64,000 nt of DNA from Kordiimonas aestuarii (GTDB lineage: Bacteria; Pseudomonadota; Alphaproteobacteria; Sphingomonadales; Kordiimonadaceae), in contig NZ_JAOBPP010000021.1 of NCBI RefSeq assembly GCF_025574465.1, forward strand, positions 1,240,001 through 1,304,000, read 5' to 3'. Of this stretch, positions 61,490 to 64,000 are shown in pieces (the stretch's first letter is position 1; every line of letters starts with the position of its first letter). The notes under the pieces were generated by a model, which worked only from the letters and a program-made list of their open reading frames with translations, did not search any database and was not told the DNA's origin. The position numbers and the translations under genes are program-made.

Positions 61490-61574
61490 TACAGAATTTT
61501 TATCCCTGTTCAGAATTGACACACCTCCGCCCCACAGCCCATAGTGGACTTCGCTCACCGCAATAAGGCTGCAT

Positions 61575-62621
61575 ATGCGACATAAGCTTTGCAAACAGCT
61601 ATTCGAATTCTGGCAAGCTCGTTATGCATCGGGCAAGTTACCTGATTTGCAGGCGTTCTTTGATGAAGCCTCACTCAAATTCCATGACCGCGGCGTGGTT
61701 ATCGTACGCGAAGCGGGTGATATCTTTTATGATTATTGTGGTGATGAAATCCTGAAGGCATTGGGTGCCGACATACTCGGGCAGTCCATGGCGTTTTGCT
61801 ATTCGGAGAATTTCAAGGTGCTGCAGCTTGAAAGCGCCGCCGTCTGTTTTGATCAGCATGTCGGGCTTGACCGGTATTCGCGCTTCTGGTTTGGCCATCG
61901 GCACAAGGACGTGGAATGGCTGTTGCTGCCGGCGCGGGACACGATCGGCCGCCGCATCGTGCTGGTGGGCATGTCGGCGACTTTTGTGGAACATGACACA
62001 CTGGATGCATTGGCCGCGGGCTCCGATCTGATCGAACGTATCATTGCGCAGGACTATCTGACACTCGGCAAGGCCATCGACCTTGACGGGATCGGGCGGG
62101 CAAGTTGGGCGATGCTTGACGCGATGGGGGCGGACGTAACGGTTAACGGCCAACCGGTCAGGCGCAGCAACGTTGCCATCGGCGGTGAAGCCGCCTACGC
62201 TGCGCGCAAGGCGTCGGTTGCAAGTGTGTTGGCGGTGGTGGACCGTAATTCATTTGAAGGCTCTGCCAAAATGCTTGAGGGCCTCTATAGTTTTCGCCGG
62301 GTAGAAACCTTCGGAGACGCTTTGGCGGTTTTGAGAAAAGACCGTGTTGATGTGCTGGTGCTCAATGAGCATGTGGAGGGCGGGCTTGGCATAGACCTCG
62401 TCAAATATGTTCAGGATGGTGAGGAAGACGCCGCCTGTGTTCTTCTTCTTGAGCCACGAGAGGGTGCTGAGGATACGGTAGTAAAAACCGACCAGGGCCT
62501 CGTTTATTGCCTTGTAAAACCGGTGGGTGACTTTGCCTTGCGCAAGGCCGTTGACGATGCCAGCAAATTTGTAACCAGCCGACAGAAAAAGCGCTTCTAC
62601 GATGCACCTGAAAAACGCTGA
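61575..62621 (+). CDS. PAS-like sensor with a C-terminal receiver-like domain lacking the phospho-Asp
   Basis: The 348-residue protein has an N-terminal half like a PAS domain (FHDRGVVIVREAGDIFYDYCGDEILKALGADILGQ, then RFWFGHRHKDVEWLLLPARDTIGRRIVLVG). A linker of about 60 residues follows. The last 130 residues resemble a response-regulator receiver: VLAVVDRNSFEGSAKMLEGL, DVLVLNEHVEGGLGIDLVKYV and LVYCLVKPVGDF. The conserved Lys-Pro is there, but the acceptor position (DVLVL-N-E) has Asn instead of Asp. The first acidic pair is also reduced. No kinase or output domain is seen. It stands alone after clpB. I infer a phosphorylation-independent adaptor or a sensor with an effector partner. Confidence 0.75.
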   Translation: MRHKLCKQLFEFWQARYASGKLPDLQAFFDEASLKFHDRGVVIVREAGDIFYDYCGDEILKALGADILGQSMAFCYSENFKVLQLESAAVCFDQHVGLDRYSRFWFGHRHKDVEWLLLPARDTIGRRIVLVGMSATFVEHDTLDALAAGSDLIERIIAQDYLTLGKAIDLDGIGRASWAMLDAMGADVTVNGQPVRRSNVAIGGEAAYAARKASVASVLAVVDRNSFEGSAKMLEGLYSFRRVETFGDALAVLRKDRVDVLVLNEHVEGGLGIDLVKYVQDGEEDAACVLLLEPREGAEDTVVKTDQGLVYCLVKPVGDFALRKAVDDASKFVTSRQKKRFYDAPEKR

Positions 62622-62708
62622 CTGCCCATACCGTACATTCTCTCACAGGCTGGACCGAGCCCGCCTTCTGGTCTAAAACGGCTGGACGGTTTCGGGAGAT
62701 GTAGCAGA

Positions 62709-64000
62709 ATGACAGCAACGACGTCGGCCTATATTCAACAGGCAGCCAGTCAACTTCAGCAGGGGCTGCTTGAGCCCGCTGAAAAGTTGCTCAATCAGCT
62801 TAATATGTCGACGCCGGGGCATCCTGACGTCCTGCACCTGTTGGCCATGGCGGCGAAGCAGCGCGGAGATCATACCCGCGCTGAATATTATTTCCGCGAA
62901 AGCCTTAAGGCTGCACCGCACCAAGCCGCTGTATATGCCAATTTAGCCAATATGCTTTCTGACATTGACCGCGCGGACGACGCGGTATTGTCCTATAAAA
63001 AAGCGGTTGAAATCGAACCCGCCTTCGCCACTGGATGGCATAATCTGGCGTTGATCTTATCTGACGTTGGAGACCATGACGGCGCGCTAGCTGCAGCAAG
63101 AAAATTCGAGGCGCTAGCGGGGCAAACTGCACAAACTGCAGAGCTTTTTGCCAGTGTTCATCAACACGCCGGAGAAATGAAAGCCGCGAAAAAGGCACTG
63201 GAAGGTGCCTTGAAGCGGGAGCCGAATAATGCGCGGCTTTGGAATGTGCTGGGTGCGTTGTTGCGCAGGAGTGCCGAGTTTACAGACGCGGCAGAAGCTT
63301 ATGAAAAAGCGCGTAGCCTTGGGCTTCGCGACCCGGATATGTTTCAAAATCTTGCCGAAGCCTATTATGAAAACGCCGATATTACCAAGGCGGTTACGGT
63401 GCTGGACGATGCCGTAAAGGCGGTGCCAGATAGTGGTGCGTTGCATTATGTACGTGCCAAGTTTTGCTGGGAAGCTATGCCGGGCGAGGACCATCTGGCA
63501 GCCCTCAAGCAAGCGATCCCAAAACAAGCAAGTAATATCTCCCTTTGGGGCGCATATTTTGACCTCCTCAGCCACGAAGGCCGGTTTGAGGACATTCTCA
63601 AAGGTCTGTCGGAAGCGTACCGCTTCAATATCCATGCTCCGCGTCTCAGCCTCGCGGAAGCTGTCGCGTTGTCACGCACCGAAAAGGTTGAAGAAGCCAC
63701 GGCAGTGTTTGAAGAGCTGTTGCGGGCAGATCCTGACAGTGCCCCGCCAAAGCTGAATTATGCCGCCCACTTGATGAAGGCGGGTGATCCTGAGAAGGCG
63801 GAAAAGCTGTGTGCGGACATATTGGCAAATGATCCTGGCAACCAGAAAGCCTGGACCTTTCGCGGCACTGCCTGGCAACTGATGGGAGATGAACGGGCGC
63901 ATTGGCTGTTTGATTTTGAGCGCATGGTGAACCCGATCGACGTCGCCGCCCCGGATGGCTATGAAAGCCGAGCTGCTTTTTTTAACGCGGCCCAGCAAGA
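62709..64000 (+). CDS. TPR protein, N-terminal part (probable TPR-2OG-Fe(II) oxygenase)
   Basis: The frame runs from the ATG at 62709 (GGGAG about 10 bases upstream) to the right edge without a stop, 430 codons visible. It consists of tandem tetratricopeptide repeats (AVYANLANMLSDIDRADDAVLSYKKAVEIEPAFATGWHNLALIL, DMFQNLAEAYYENADITKAVTVLDDAVKAVP and others). The last visible part, AWQLMGDERAHWLFDFERMVNPIDVAAPDGYES, matches the connector I know from alphaproteobacterial TPR proteins with a C-terminal 2OG-Fe(II) oxygenase domain. The oxygenase itself lies outside the window, so the second half of this call is inferred. No signal peptide is present. Confidence 0.85.
   Translation, partial: MTATTSAYIQQAASQLQQGLLEPAEKLLNQLNMSTPGHPDVLHLLAMAAKQRGDHTRAEYYFRESLKAAPHQAAVYANLANMLSDIDRADDAVLSYKKAVEIEPAFATGWHNLALILSDVGDHDGALAAARKFEALAGQTAQTAELFASVHQHAGEMKAAKKALEGALKREPNNARLWNVLGALLRRSAEFTDAAEAYEKARSLGLRDPDMFQNLAEAYYENADITKAVTVLDDAVKAVPDSGALHYVRAKFCWEAMPGEDHLAALKQAIPKQASNISLWGAYFDLLSHEGRFEDILKGLSEAYRFNIHAPRLSLAEAVALSRTEKVEEATAVFEELLRADPDSAPPKLNYAAHLMKAGDPEKAEKLCADILANDPGNQKAWTFRGTAWQLMGDERAHWLFDFERMVNPIDVAAPDGYESRAAFFNAAQQ

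Noticed and set aside
1..64000. Mobile elements, CRISPR, defence islands, tRNA or rRNA
   Set aside because: No transposase, integrase other than xerD, repeat-spacer array or RNA gene was seen. Most genes are housekeeping with ordinary neighbours.

Overview
The window looks like core chromosome of an alphaproteobacterium with fairly high GC. Evidence includes the gene neighbourhoods (aroK-aroB-CorC opposite xerD-accA; comF-grxC-nitrilase-DUF1178 near ubiG-lysC-ptsP; rodZ-ispG-hisS-prfA-prmC; a DUF4167 gene before clpB) and the mainly alphaproteobacterial families DUF2794, DUF1178 and DUF4167. A marine, Kordiimonadales-like organism is my guess, but the genus cannot be fixed from this sequence alone. 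I see no rRNA, tRNA, CRISPR array, transposase, prophage or plasmid gene.

Layout. 1-8.6 kb: the tail of a hybrid histidine kinase, a ROK sugar kinase, a lipid kinase, an atypical Nramp transporter, small DUF proteins, two secreted GIN-domain (DUF2807) paralogues and a glutathione transferase. 8.7-13.4 kb: a gliding-type ABC exporter operon (ATPase, permease, GldG-like, DUF4340). 13.4-16.6 kb: htpG behind a sigma-32-like promoter, then a decayed retropepsin-like gene and a tiny basic ORF. 16.6-24.2 kb: CorC, aroB, aroK, and opposite them a 46-residue membrane peptide, a 698-residue exported protein of unknown function, xerD and accA. 24.2-33.9 kb: nrdA and nrdB, both with NrdR-box-like sites, separated by an RND efflux pair and an amidohydrolase on the other strand. 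34-42 kb: an exported unknown, secA with two zinc-binding tails, argJ, a lone Flp pilin, mutT, a nucleotidyltransferase and a methyltransferase. 42-49.7 kb: comF, grxC, an amidase, DUF1178, an inserted AraC/CPBP-protease pair, ubiG, lysC and a nitronate monooxygenase. 49.7-64 kb: ptsP, rodZ-like, ispG, hisS, prfA, prmC, DUF4167, clpB, a PAS/pseudo-receiver protein and the start of a TPR/2OG-oxygenase-like protein that runs off the end.

How the genes work together. Shikimate (aroK, aroB), arginine (argJ), aspartate-family (lysC), isoprenoid (ispG), ubiquinone (ubiG) and fatty acid (accA) synthesis are represented. Translation factors hisS, prfA and prmC form one unit. Protein quality control (htpG, clpB) appears to be under heat-shock promoters. 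dNTP synthesis (nrdA, nrdB) appears to be under NrdR, and neither reductase subunit carries an ATP-cone. Most of the window is ordinary housekeeping. The less ordinary items are the nrd regulation and split, the duplicated SEC-C tail of SecA, the GSGD-ladder secreted protein, the xerD-linked envelope pair, the Asp-less receiver protein, the long inverted repeat at 7.77-7.84 kb and the frameshifted protease relic. I found no clear new multi-gene system such as a defence or conflict island.
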